Source of the DNA: Didymella arachidicola
Taxonomy: Eukaryota; Ascomycota; Dothideomycetes; Pleosporales; Didymellaceae
Length of the DNA: 64,000 nt
Direction of reading: 5' to 3'
Assembly (NCBI GenBank): GCA_016630955.3
Contig: CM049987.1
Coordinates: 2,170,001-2,234,000, forward strand
Part shown: positions 27,439-38,641 of the stretch, one piece after another
Layout: each line of letters begins with the position of its first letter
Numbering within the stretch: the stretch's first letter is position 1
Position numbers and translations under genes: made by a program
The notes under the pieces: model-generated
Told to the model about the DNA's origin: nothing
What the model saw: only the letters and a program-made list of their open reading frames with translations
Database searches by the model: none

Positions 27439-29757
27439 GGGACACTTAAAAGAGTATTGGAGAATTAGGAACTTCCAAAGTAGAATTGCGACTTTGGGTA
27501 ATACCTTACGGCGGGAGGTCATTCAAGTGCCGCCTGATGGCATCGCAGGGCGCGCCTCGCGGAAAGTAAAGAGAGAAAAAGTGGGTTCGGGCGTGACTCG
27601 GTCAGTCGGCCGGATTTCCACACCGAGCCGAATCGCTAGAATACCGCCATTGCTTCATCGAGCTGTCTGTTGCCCGTAGGTCATCGTCTGCTGCAGATGA
27701 TCTTCGAAGTTACAGTGTTTACAATAAAGAAGGCGAGAGCCATCCGTGCTTGTGTCATAACAGCCTTCTGGGCTTTTCTCAATAGCTGAACTCCCTAGTC
27801 GTGTTGCCTATGCAGAGATCGTGGGTACATGAGAGAGCGAACAAAATCTCGCAAGAAATATAGACCCAGCTCTTGACAGTTGTATACAATTTGCTTGCGT
27901 CAGGCCTCTAATGGACAGATACTCGCACTTGCGAGCCTAGTAATTGGCGACGCTCCTTCAATAAGCTGTAATGTGGATGACTTCCGGCATTGGGCTAAAC
28001 GTCTACGACAGATCTTCTCACACACGTGTTGTTCGCTGTGACGGTACCGAGATGATGTAAATACCTACACGGCAGCAATGTCGCAAGAAGATACATAGCG
28101 GTTACATCCGGGTAGTTCATGATACAGAAACGACCTCCGCCTGAGTCGGTGCGCTACGGCTTGCGTCTATAGAAGTCGATATATCATCTTCTCAAAGATG
28201 GTACAATTGACTGCAGATACGGCGAGGGCATCTTTTCTGGGTGGCGCGTTACAACGGCCGGCTGTGTAACTCATATACCGGTGTTGTGTTTCTGTTTCAG
28301 CCGCACACCCATCGGTAGATCTTGTACGACGCTCAGTGGGTTTTTCGACAGGCGCTGCATGTGCATGTAGATCATGAGGCTGGATGTAGAGTGCGAGGCT
28401 GTTTGGGGCGGATCGGCAAGGCCTTCAGATCTGGTCATGGGTGAGACTTGAAACTTGTGAGATCGTGGACATCTTGGGGCATCCTGCTCAGCGAGCGATT
28501 CAGCAGCGCCACAAGGAGACTGACGATGCGTGACTTGCGATTCGAGATGGAATCGAGATGAGTGGTTTGTAATATTTCCAAGATTAGTGGTGTCGGCTGC
28601 GCTGCCGCGAAACGATGACGCCAATTTCGCTAGCGCACCTCCCCCAGCTGCCTCCAGAGCCCAGGCTCCACAAAATATAGCTCACACGCTCAGTCGCCAT
28701 GCCCCAGACCGCCCAAACTTCATACAACTTCAGTGACTTGGCCCTTGATATGCGTCCTTCGTGTGCCTCGTCATCAACTATGGCGAGATGCATTGCCACG
28801 TGTGACCATGTATTGTTTGCGGACCGCACAGCATCATGGCCTGCAGACTGGTACCCATCGAGCTTGGCCATCGATCAGCTGCACTCATCAGCCCTGCAGT
28901 AGCTTTCCTGCAAGACTGGCGCTCTTTCATGCATCGCGCAACAGGACCACCCTCGTCACTCAGCTGGCGGTGAGGTTCTAAGAAAGCCACCGACATGACT
29001 TGTACGGTGCGATTGGTCTTTGCGCGTCACTGCTGCATCCCGTTGACCGTCGACTCGCCCACGCGCTCCTGCTACACAACGTGTGTAGAAGAACCCCAGA
29101 TACCGGCGCGTCCGCAAGGCAGTAGTATTTCGCTCCCAATCCCGTGGTTAGGTTCAAGCCTCATGGCTCGCTTCAGCCAGCTCTTCAGCCGCTCTTCCAG
29201 CCCATACGCCTGGTTACAGTCAGTGTTTCGAACATAGGCACGCATACTGACCATTCAGAGCCTAAATTTCACGTAATAGGGCTGGCCGACAGGTCTAGGC
29301 GCCGCGAAAACGTCTCTTGTATAACGTGGGCGCAGTCTCTATTGGAAGTGCCTAGCTATGCATCTGCGTAGCACACCATATTGGGTGGTATCCGTTACCC
29401 GCTTCCTGTAGGGAGTCTTGAACGGATGTTGCAGTGCACAGGAAGAGTGTCGACCAGACTTTCGTTGCACTAATCCGGAAGCGCCGCATCGAAAGCAGAG
29501 CTATCGTCACAAGTTCAACACAGCCATCGATTCTCTAAGCTTGTCTACCAGATACAAGAACAAGTTTGCCTGTGCGTTTGATGCAAGGCGCCTGGGTGCA
29601 TGACATTTGTTTTGCACATTTCTGTTGCCGTACTCTAATTGCAGGTACCCTCACCGCTGGATCAAACCTCAAGTACCTTCCGCCGGACCATCTCGACTCA
29701 TACAAATCCAAACTCGCAAACTGGGTCCCCTTCTTCAGCCAGCCTTTCACTAACCTG
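27439..29757. other. Long region without a supported gene
   Basis: Only short overlapping frames on both strands between the acetyltransferase start and the transporter. Bases 29418-29603 and 29566-29757 hold open frames in the sense of the transporter and might belong to its 5' part, but no homology supports that. No repeat ends or RNA genes seen. Confidence 0.4.
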
Positions 29758-31678
29758 ATGAGCTTTGAGGAAAACCCCCCAGTTTCAAACATGGTTCTCA
29801 ACCGTGCAGACCGCAAACCCACACTAACACCAAACATCACATCCTGCAGTGGGTATGTTATCGCTGCAATGCTCTAAGTCAAATCATGTACTAAGACTAC
29901 AGCAGCGAATCGATAACCACAAGCTCAAGATCTTCAAGAACGTTTGTCCAGACCAGCGATATGCGACGCGTTCGAGATGATATGCCATGGCAACTATGGG
30001 TCGTAGCTGTCGTTGCCTTCTGGGAGAGAGCGTCGTTCTGGGGCATCACAGGTCCATGGCGTAGGTTGAAACCTCCCGACCAAATCTTCCACTCACTAAC
30101 AATCACCTCACAGAAAACTACATGCAACATCCCCCTCACTACAGGGACGGCGACACACCTGGAGCTCTTGGTCTCGGACAGTCGATGGCTACCCGCATCT
30201 ATTGCGCTTTCTTTATCCTCTATTACGTCTCACCGACCTTGTTCGCGGTTATCGCTGACAGCTGGCTTGGCCACTTCAAAACATTGGTCATCAGCGCCAT
30301 CATCTACTGCCTCGGATGTGCAGCACTGACAGTCAGCTCGATACCAAGTCAGCTCGATAAAGGTTGGGGCTTGCCCGGACTCGTTATCGCCATGAGCTTG
30401 ATTGCTTTGGGTGGCGGAGGCTTTCGCGCCATCATGGTACCATTCATTGCTGATCAGTACACGGAAGGCAAGGCAGTAGTCAAGACGCTCAAGTCCGGTG
30501 AAGAAGTCATCACTGATCGACAGCTTACTTTGCAGTACATCTACAACTTATACTTTTGGGTTGGCAACCTGGGATCTTTGTCTTGGTTCCTGACCGTCTG
30601 GCTTGAGCTGCACAAGGGTTTCACTTCCGCATACGCCCTCTGTCTTGGCTGCATGGTGGTTGCTGTCATCATGATCATTGCCGGACAGCGATGGTACATC
30701 AAGAACCCACATAAAGAGAACGTTCTTCCTGCAGCTACCAAGATCATCACGTGCGCTTGCCGTAATGGCTTCAAGATGGCACACGCACAGCCTCGATACC
30801 AACTCGAACACCGTCAGCACACAGTGTCATGGAGCAGTGAACTTGTAACAGAGGTGACCCGGGGTCTGCAAGCTTGCCGTGTGCTCGTTGCCTTTGTCGT
30901 TTTCTACGTCTGCTTCGACCAAATGCAGAACAATCTCATCTCCCAGGCCGCCGAGATGGAGACCAATGGAACTCCTAACGACCTCGTCCCAGCCATGAAC
31001 CAAGTTGGTTGCATTGTCTTCGCGCCGTTAATTCAAGAAGTCCTCTATCCTTTCCTGCACCGACGCCGCATCTACCTGCGCCCGGTCACGCGCATCACCA
31101 CTGGCTTTTGCTTTATTGCATCATCGATGCTGTACGCGACTATCATTCAGCACTTCATCTACGCCTCCTCTGACGCCAAGGTCAATATCTGGATCCAAGC
31201 TCCTCTCTACATCCTCATGGCCATCGGCGAGGTCTTCGCCATGGTCACCGCCATGGAGTACGCATACGACAACTCGCCTCAACGCATGAAGGCTATTGTT
31301 CAAGCAGTCAGTCTCCTCATCGCTGGTGTTGGCTCTGCTGTAGCCATGGCCCTTACTCCAGCTGCGCGCGACCCGCTGATGGTTGGCTTCTACGGTGGCT
31401 TGACCGGCGCAATGGTTATTACCACAGTCATTTTCTACATTATCTTTCGACATTATGACAGACCAGCTGTCCAGGACGAGGAGACTGTGGTGAAATCGAC
31501 CAGTACTGGCGCTGATACTGGTCCTCTGGCTCCGGGAGCGGTCGGTGCAACTGCATCTCAAATAAGCCTGCAACAACAGCTGGCTGTTGAGACGGCCACT
31601 GAGAAGGACCAGCAAAGCCAAGCCCCGGTGGCTGGTGGGAAGACGGAGCCTGCGCTAGAGATCACTCAAGTTGAATGA
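29758..31678 (+). CDS. POT/PTR2-family proton-coupled oligopeptide transporter
   Basis: Model with exons 29758-29852, 29903-30060 and 30114-31678 (605 aa). The second intron (53 nt, CACTAAC branch, CACAG end) is certain: joining gives GITGPWQNYMQHPPHYR. The first (50 nt, GTATGT..TACTAAG..ACAG) keeps frame and has strong signals, but the N-terminal start is open; ATG 29961 (MRRVRDDMPW) is the alternative. TM1 contains FWERASFWG, the ERA-F/Y-YG element of POT proteins. About twelve membrane segments follow, with FAVIADSWLGHFKTL, GGGGFRAIMVPFIADQY (FGTGGIK-like) and MAIGEVFAMVTAMEYAYDNSPQRMKA, which corresponds to the conserved PExxYSxAPxxMK helix. The cytosolic tail is Ser/Thr/Gln-rich. It should import di- and tripeptides with protons across the plasma membrane. 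Confidence 0.87.
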
Positions 31679-31880
31679 TTACGTCTGGTCGCTTCGCTTG
31701 CTTGTTGTTTGAATCTACATTTGCATTGCTTGGCGCTGTATACGGTGAGCTCACGCTCTATTATCTTTCGTTTCAGCACCTCTGTACAAAAGTTGGTCAT
31801 TAGTTTACGTTATTACATTGCCCACCGTAGGTATCTATGCGCTCCAACGCTCCAGGATACCAACGAGAAACGACCCATAC

Positions 31881-32674
31881 CTACACAACAGTGCCTTCGC
31901 CATCTCTCTCTGCAGCTTTGATCTCCCTCTCATGTTTACGCTTAACCAACTTCAACATGACCGTATTATACAGCAAGAACAGCGCGGCCGCAACAACAGA
32001 GCATGCCGCAGTCACAACGACTGTCACCTTAGCCGTGACCGAATACTGGCCTGCACAATCGTCAGCCGCGCCTCGCAAACCCCCCGCAACAACCTACCAT
32101 TCTGCGCCGAATACACATTCACAAGCGTACTCACCAGCCCCGCAATACTATTCAACAGACTCGGCAAAAAAATGCGATTAATCACCCACACATAGTTCCC
32201 GCGGTGTTTCCACCACAGCCACACACACCCCACGATCCCCACGCCGCACGCTACCGCCGCGACATACAGCAGCGGCAGATTTCGCGCCGTCTTGAGCGCT
32301 TCGGATTTCAGCGCCGTGTTGGCTTTCGCGTCGTACGACGCTTTTTGCAGCGAGTTGAAGGTAGCGGGGAATACGATGTAGCCGGCGAGCAGGATCCAGA
32401 CGAAGAGCGAGGCGAGGATGTTGTGGATGGGCGAGACGGTGTCGAGGCCGAGGAGCATGTCGATGTAGCGTGTGCGGGCGGTTGTGCGGCGGCGCTGAAG
32501 GGTGGGGCGTTGTGGGGTGGGGGGTGGGAGTGCATCGCGTGTGTGGACTGGTGCTGGGGCTGTAATGGGTTCTGTGATGGGTGTTGGTGTTGAGCGCTTT
32601 GAGTGATGGCGGCTGGTGCTGGGGAGTGGTTTTTCGTCGATGGAGGGTTTGCGTGTACTCGTGGGACGAGGCAT
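31881..32674 (-). CDS. Four-helix membrane protein of unknown function
   Basis: Two exons, 32674-32098 and 32050-31881, 248 aa. The 47-nt intron has GTAGGT, GCTGAC and GTGCAG signals, and splicing joins NVYSAQN to GQYSVTAKVTVVV. The N-terminal 65 residues are Pro/Ser/Thr/Arg-rich and cytosolic-looking. Four hydrophobic helices follow: ILASLFVWILLAGYIVFPATF, LPLLYVAAVACGVGIVGCVW, RIFLPSLLNSIAGLVSTLVN and VVVTAACSVVAAALFLLY, ending in a Lys/Arg/Glu tail (KLVKRKHEREIKAAERDGEG). The pattern of a disordered head and a four-TM core is common in mould genomes; function unknown. It converges with the transporter gene about 200 bp away. Confidence 0.82.
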
Positions 32675-34119
32675 CTTCGCATTCGTTCACGGGAAGCAAG
32701 CAATGGTATCCAAAGTCCAAACGCACTTGCTCTAAAATCAAACTTTGAGTCCGGGTACGAGCTCACCGCATCTTGTACTTCTACGCCGTGCTGCCGGGCG
32801 ATAAGCACATCGCCAGGTACAAAAACCTGTTCCTGACCAACGCGAATCCTCCATAACGTGGCGCACATCTGACAGCGGCTGCTACAGGCTCAGTCGACGA
32901 CAGCAAGGGTTATTCCCAGATAGTCGTTGGCAAGTTGGAGAGCGTTGGACGTCGGCAGGGTACCGAAGCAGGGGCCATGATTGCCGATCGCAGTTGCGTC
33001 ATTGCGCAGCGAAGCAGGGCGACAACAGTCCTCTTCCCTCATCAGCATGTCTTTTCCCACATTAAGATTGCTGTCTCGTTGAAAGGGAGGTTGCGTATGA
33101 GAGGTTGCGCATGAAGATGTTACAGCTGTAGGCTTATCTTAATGCTCAGCCGAGCCAAAATTGGTACCCACAGGGCTAAAGCACAGGGTCTTGTTCCAGC
33201 GTGTTGGCCAATGGCTGAGTCTGAATGCTTTACCACAGTACTGTGACAGCAGTTCGTGGCTACTGAACGTATTCGGCAGCATCGTCAGCCGTTTGAGCAG
33301 ACTCTTTCGAACGCAGTGCGCTCGACTATGGCTGAGTCTTGACCACTTGCTCCAACTATGAACAATACCTGCAACTTACTCGCCATATACATCTGTAGCG
33401 CCAAGTACCGGTACGTAGGGGCAGACGTGCAAATCACCAGTCCACTGCGCACGTAGTCTCAAGCAGATTTTAAGTACCTATGAATTAAGAGCAGCAAAGT
33501 AATTTCTCACCATTATTAGCTGTAGACCTCTTCACCACGTATCGACGTGAATACTCAACTGTCGGCCGCGTCTAAATCGCGGCGACAATCTCTCGTTATC
33601 ACAGCCATGCTAAACGCAAGCCATCCAACCCAGCACAATCGTATCCCACCGAGCATGACCCAATCCCTCAATGCTCCCGTTCCGTGCGAATGAAACCCAC
33701 CCCATCAGGCCTGCCACAACCACACCAACACCAAAACTCCCTAGCGCGCCCTCGCACCACCCCGCACCCTCCACGCCCATTGCTCCCACCACCATCGCCC
33801 TCCAGCAAAACCGCTCAAACCCCCTCCCAAAGCGCATTGAAAACGCATAAACCCCGTCTGATGACATGTGTACCTGATCTGCGCGAGCATGAAGCTACTC
33901 TGGCCTTTTAATCTATGCGGGTCGCGAGATCCCTGCGGGTAATATGGGACGCGGAGGTTCGACGCGGGGACGCCGGATATGGGAAAGAGGACAACATTGC
34001 GTTTCGACGGCGGGGAGTGTATATAGCCTGCGGGTGAGAGGGCGGTGGTTTAGTACATTCTTTCCGCACGTTGAGAGAAAACGCGCGACCTTGATTCTCC
34101 GCACGACAGGCCGGCTATC
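32675..34119. other. Intergenic region
   Basis: Apart from the doubtful minus-strand frame at 33610-33867 (entered separately) I see no gene. No repeats or RNA genes recognised. Confidence 0.45.
33610..33867 (-). CDS. Doubtful small hydrophobic protein
   Basis: 85 codons from an ATG (MSSDGVYAFSMRFG) with a Gly/Val/Ala-rich hydrophobic middle (WRAMVVGAMGVEGAGW, FGVGVVVAGLMGWVSFA) that could form two membrane helices. It starts 253 bp from the divergent secreted-protein gene. There is no family match, and GC-rich DNA easily gives such frames, so this is only a possibility. Confidence 0.22.
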   Translation of the reverse strand: MSSDGVYAFSMRFGRGFERFCWRAMVVGAMGVEGAGWCEGALGSFGVGVVVAGLMGWVSFARNGSIEGLGHARWDTIVLGWMACV

Positions 34120-34805
34120 ATGAAGATCCTCGCGCTCCTCCCGTTCCTCGCAGCGACCGCGTTCGCAGCGACGGAGGGTAAAGATGAGCAAGCAGAAGCA
34201 GCAGACCCCACCCCCGCAGGCGCGCTCTGGACAGCGACATGGAACGCGTCGACGCTGGCACCGTACACGCCATCCTGCGCCACGAAATCCACCTATAAAG
34301 CCGCCATCTACACGCTCGCACAACTGTACCCAGACCTCGAGACCTTCGCTCCGCAGCTCAAAGTCTTCTACAACAAGCAGCTCTACCCGGGGTCCTGGTC
34401 CGGGATCGACAAGCACGGCAACGACCGCGAGCTGCTGAAGATGGACATGGCGGATGTGCCATGGAAAGTGCGCGAGTGGATTAAGAAGGAGAGTACGCAG
34501 CGGCACTACAGTGTGCATGATGATGTGGTGTTTTTTGCGCCGGGCGCGATGTATCCGATTTTGCCGTTGTGGGTGGAGGGCGAAGAGGAGGGGTGTGAGG
34601 GTAAGTGAATCTGTTTCTACTGGATGGACGATTGCTGATAAGTGCAGTTGTGTTTGATGGGTTAGATGCGTATTCGAATGAGCCGGCGGATGGGAAGACG
34701 ATTGGGAAGATTAGCCATAAGGAGAGCGGAAAGGGCGAGGTTGAGTTCACAGTGGAGGCGTTGCGGGTTTCGCTGACGGCTGGGGGTGAGAGGAGCGAGT
34801 TGTGA
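34120..34805 (+). CDS. Secreted protein of unknown function
   Basis: Two exons, 34120-34600 and 34648-34805, 212 aa. The intron (47 nt) begins GTAAGT and ends GTGCAG; joining gives CEVVFDGLDAYSNEPADG. MKILALLPFLAATAFA is a clear signal peptide. The mature part has two cysteines early (SCATKS) and late (EGCE), an aromatic-rich middle (YPDLETFAPQLKVFYNKQLYPGSW) and charged KHGNDRELLKMDMADVPWKVREW. No known domain recognised. Length, single intron and secretion suggest a small extracellular or wall-associated protein. Its tail converges with the neighbouring membrane-protein gene only 91 bp away. Confidence 0.8.
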
Positions 34806-34896
34806 GGAGCGGTGGAGGTGTGTGGATGATTGCATTGCCGGCGCAATGGGTAGAAGCTGGAAGGTTCTTTCAAAGTCGAAGGTCTCAAAATATCTA

Positions 34897-36051
34897 TCAG
34901 ACATCTTTTGTATTTCGCTCCTTCAATTTCTTCGCTCGATGTCGTTCTTTCTGTTTGCGCGTAGCGTGGTGGATCGCAGCTCCCATGTTGAACAAGAAGA
35001 CACCCGCAAAGAACAAACCCACGATGCCGAGCACAGCTGCCACACTGACCATACTGACTACAACAACACCATAGCTCCCTTTCAAGAACACTGTGTTGGT
35101 GTTCAGCGAATCAAGAGCGGTACCGACTTGCATAGCGCCCAGCACAAGGCTGAGGAAGACGAAGAGAATAAGGATCCACGAGAAATTGCGCTCGAAGAAG
35201 GCCACGTAGCGATTATAGCCGTACAAATAACCACGGACAAAATGGGTGGTAAAGAATCGGGTGCGGTAAATGGTGTTGATGCGCGAGAGGCGAAGATCGC
35301 CAAAATCGTAGCGCTTGTTTACTTTGTCCAAGGCGTCAATGCCCACGGTGTCTACGAAGGAAGTGGCGAACATTTTCCACCATGTCCAAGTGATTGCGCC
35401 TGGCAGCAGGGTATTGTCGTGGGCTAGCTTGAGATCCAGTGGTGAGGTGATGAGCCAGACGTAGCTGAGCAGCCAGCCTGTCGCGCTTTCGTGCAAGGCT
35501 TTATTCGTGCAGATGTGCTCTTTCCAGAAGGTAGCGTCGAGGATATACTCAGGGAGAGGCTTGACTAGCAACTTGTTTGAATACTGTAGTAAATGCAAGT
35601 CCATCTGTTGCGTGCCGAGAATCTCATACCCGTACATCTTGTAGCGATGCAGAGGTCGTGCCCTCATTGGTCGCCCGCACATCCATAGATGTGAGTGTAT
35701 CTTGTTCAGCCGTTCGAGATTGAGGTCTTCCTGTAGGAAATCGGCGATGTTGCTGTTTGCAAGGAAGGCTTTCTTCTTATGGCCGACTATGGTGGGCAGC
35801 GATTCGAGCGGTGAGAGTGCTATTGTATCGACAACGACCTGTTGGTTACCGTTCGTGCTGACATGCTGCGAAGATGTCGGCGAAGCCGCAATCAGCGCCG
35901 CTCCTCCATCCGCACGCGGCTGTGAAGCAAACGGAGGCTCCAGCCCAAGTGCCTGCCAGCCCGTCAGCGGGCTCTCCTCGCCCTTCGCACATTGTCCTAC
36001 AGTAGAATAAGTGGTCTTATCAGTCATACTCGCTCCGTCACTGAGAGACAT
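34897..36051 (-). CDS. Fungal membrane protein, probably DUF6601 family
   Basis: 384 aa, intronless; ATG at 36051, with a second possible start eight codons on. An unstructured N-terminus (about 1-85) precedes the conserved part, with FLQEDLNLERLNKIHSHLWMCGRPMRARPLHRYKM cut across a conserved Trp-Cys-Gly-Arg-Pro core. Two long hydrophobic helices lie near the C-terminus (ILILFVFLSLVLGAMQVG and VVVVSMVSVAAVLGIVGLFF), and the end is strongly basic (RKQKERHRAKKLKERN). This is the pattern I associate with the fungal DUF6601 proteins, whose function is unknown; some databases label them wrongly as proteases. The family name is from memory of the pattern, the membrane topology from the sequence. 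Confidence 0.78.
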   Translation of the reverse strand: MSLSDGASMTDKTTYSTVGQCAKGEESPLTGWQALGLEPPFASQPRADGGAALIAASPTSSQHVSTNGNQQVVVDTIALSPLESLPTIVGHKKKAFLANSNIADFLQEDLNLERLNKIHSHLWMCGRPMRARPLHRYKMYGYEILGTQQMDLHLLQYSNKLLVKPLPEYILDATFWKEHICTNKALHESATGWLLSYVWLITSPLDLKLAHDNTLLPGAITWTWWKMFATSFVDTVGIDALDKVNKRYDFGDLRLSRINTIYRTRFFTTHFVRGYLYGYNRYVAFFERNFSWILILFVFLSLVLGAMQVGTALDSLNTNTVFLKGSYGVVVVSMVSVAAVLGIVGLFFAGVFLFNMGAAIHHATRKQKERHRAKKLKERNTKDV

Positions 36052-36472
36052 CGAAGTTCAGAACAAGAGACATGGAAGGACAGAACGAGCAGATTAGCAC
36101 GTGAGTCCCTGACATCAAAAATATTGGGCGAGACTGCCTGCTTTATCTGATCACTGAAGGCTGAGGCTGAGACTGAGGCTGAGACTGATGGTACACCTGA
36201 GCGGTTGATCCCACACAAGCGCGGGCGCTAATTAGGCAGGCACCGACCGCGGTGTGGGGCGGAAACGAGCCAAGAATAGATGTGTGTGATGTACTGCGAA
36301 TCGTTTTTGGCAGCTGAGGGGATTTCGGGGTGATGTGTTGCAGCTTCAATTGGCTTGACAGTGAGCATGTGTGTGGAATCGACACCTGTCAACAGAATGC
36401 AATGCTTTGTTAATAGCTAAGCCCAAACGCCTCCTCTAATGCAGTTTTGGTATCATATCGCCATGCTCAACC
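36052..36472. other. Gap between the DUF6601-like and BAR-SH3 genes
   Basis: 421 bp holding the promoter side of the DUF6601-like gene and the 3' side of the BAR-SH3 gene. A short CTGAG-based repeat is the only feature noticed. Confidence 0.5.
36159..36189. repeat. Short tandem repeat
   Basis: About two and a half copies of a 12-bp unit GGCTGAGACTGA upstream of the DUF6601-like gene. Confidence 0.7.
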
Positions 36473-38102
36473 CTACTTGCAGTAGTTTGCTGGGAAGCTT
36501 CCTTTTTGCCCGTTGACCTCGCCTTCCCACCAGTCCTGCGAGCTATCCGTCTTCTTGATGACGCGGATGCGGTCGCCCTCTCTGAAGGACAGGTCCCCTG
36601 CTGTGTGGCTGTCAAAGTCGTACATGGCTGTGACATAGTGTGCCTGAAACGAGGCGATCTTCTTCGGTGGGGGTGGTGGGGGTGGCTTTTTCTTGCCCGC
36701 TGCTGGGTTTGACGACAGGCTGCTGGGTGTGTAGGCTGGGGTGGATGCAGTGGAGCCGCGAGATGGGATCTTGCCGAAGTAGTCGCGCCCCGTACCGTTC
36801 TCTGCGCCGGGTGTGGTGCCATTCGAGTACGTCGACAGATGCGAACTTGATGAGGCACGTCGGCCGTAGTGATCGCCGTTGGAGGGTGTGAGCATGGGAG
36901 AGCCGCCGGGGATCTTGGGTTTCGATGCGTTGAGAGACTGGATCGAGGGCTTGGTAGCCAAGTTGTATGATGGCGGAGGCGGCCCGTCTTCGTCAGGTGA
37001 GGTCAAGGTTGTCGACGGTCTTGAGGCTCGGCCGCCACCCGAAACGGTCGGTAGGCTGTCATTGCTGTTCGCTCTCCTTCCAGGCATGACCTTGTTCCTG
37101 ATCCCCAAGCCAGTCAAGGTATCGCCCTTATCAGGCAAGCGCATAGGCTGGTGGACGGCCTTGCCTGTTCGAATCAGCGTAAACTCCGTCTCCAGCTCAT
37201 TGCGCAGCGGCGTAAAAGCCCCTTCCCACTCAGGTATCACCTCCTCGGGCTCTGGCGGAGGGTCTGGGTATCCCTGCTCATGGGAGTACTGGTGTAGCAC
37301 CGTGTACAAGTTGCCAATCAGATTGTTCTGCAGCACAATCTGGTTCGCGAGAAGGTGGGGCAAAATGGAGAAGGTGGCTTCGTTGAGGCGCGGCAGCGAG
37401 TTGCGCAGTGTCTCGTCGGCGCTCCAGTAGGCTTGTTGTGAACGCTCGAGGTCGGCTTCGTGCTTGGCCAAGGCGACGTTTTCGCGGTCAGAGCGCGTCT
37501 TCTTCTTCTGCAGAGCGTCGCAGCGGCTTTTGTATCGCTCATAGTCGACCTAGCACAGGTTAGTATAAAGACTGTATTTAGATGGAAGGTGCTGACCTTT
37601 GCATCCTCGCGCTTCTTCATGGTCTTGTGCATGGGCTTCAGAGCGTCTTTGGCGAGCTTGGCCGGGATGATGAGCTTGCGGTCGATGTCCTTGACCTCCT
37701 CCATCATGTCCGTCTTGAGCTCTGTGAATGCCTCCTGCAGGGCTGCGATGCGCTCCAGGGTGGCCTGGGGCGTCTCGACGGCGACATGGGAGCTCAGGCT
37801 GGCCTTTTCGGCGCCCAATGGCTTGAAGATGGCGTAGAGGTGCTCGACGGTGGCCAGCTGGTGGTTGAGGATGTTGGTCCAGGCGTCGCGCCATTGTTTG
37901 GACGACTCTTCGAGCTGGTGAGATTAGTGATGAGCTAGCCACATGCAAACTGCACCATGGAACGGCAGCATGTTGGTTGTTTGGCGCATACCTTTGTCAA
38001 CATGACCTCGGCGTCCTTGAAGTCGGTCAGCATGGCCTCGATGTCGGCTTCATTGGGGGTCCGGGTGAGGAACCGCCCAGTAAGCCGCTGCATGCGCTGC
38101 AT
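36473..38102 (-). CDS. BAR-SH3 protein, amphiphysin/Rvs167-like
   Basis: Three exons: 38102-37992, 37914-37597, 37549-36473; 501 aa. The introns (77 and 47 nt) have GT..AG ends; the second has a TACTAAC branch site. Residues about 1-255 form a long helical region of BAR type (FKDAEVMLTKLEESSKQW, IIPAKLAKDALKPMHKTMKKREDAK, YERYKSRCDALQKKKT, LANQIVLQNNLIGNLYTVLHQY), expected to bind and bend membranes. A Ser/Pro-rich linker ends in a poly-proline run, and the last 55 residues are an SH3 domain with the usual landmarks AMYDF, DLSFREGD, WWEGE and FPANY. Such proteins work at endocytic actin patches. Sequence around the start does not match Rvs167/Hob1 closely, so it may be a second, filamentous-fungal BAR-SH3 lineage. 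ATG at 38093 is an alternative start. Confidence 0.86.
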
Positions 38103-38641
38103 CGTGCAGGCAGGCAATTGGTGCTACAGGGGATGCTGCTGCAAAAGAATGTGTATAGAATATGAGGGGAGGGATACTCCAAGCTCAGGGCGGGGATGTC
38201 AACGACGACTGCGCCAGGTGTGGCTGTGTGGGGCAACGGTTCGCGGCAGGTTGGGTGGATCACTGAATCAGCATGGGAGAGGGGTCCGATGTTTCGTCAG
38301 CTCAGCACACGGGGACCTGGAGCTGTCGGCGGGACGGCTTGCACGCTGCAGGTCAGGCAGCTGGCGTGAACAGGACAGAAGCCATGGCCGGCGCACATCA
38401 TCTCAATAACGGAGCGCCAGTTGCAGGCATCTTAGGAATAGCCCGGTGAGGTAGGGGATTGATGCTTGGCGTCTCTAGTGGATGGGTCACGTGCTGTTTG
38501 ACGCGGGCGCGCTTCCCCTACGCGTCGGCGTCATACCGCGACGACTTGGACTGCCCGCCATCACACAGCGACAACCCCAGCAACAGCTCCAGCGTCACCG
38601 CCCATGACGCGCGAAGAGGGCCGCCCATCCTCGCTGCAGCC
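38103..38641. other. Divergent promoter region
   Basis: 539 bp between the BAR-SH3 start and the DUF2439 start. An in-frame ATG at 38462 could extend the DUF2439 protein upstream by 60 residues; those residues look unlike the family and I treat them as leader. Confidence 0.45.

Noticed and set aside
27439..29757. Several 60-117 codon frames on both strands
   Set aside because: They overlap each other on opposite strands with no splice-supported or family-like product.
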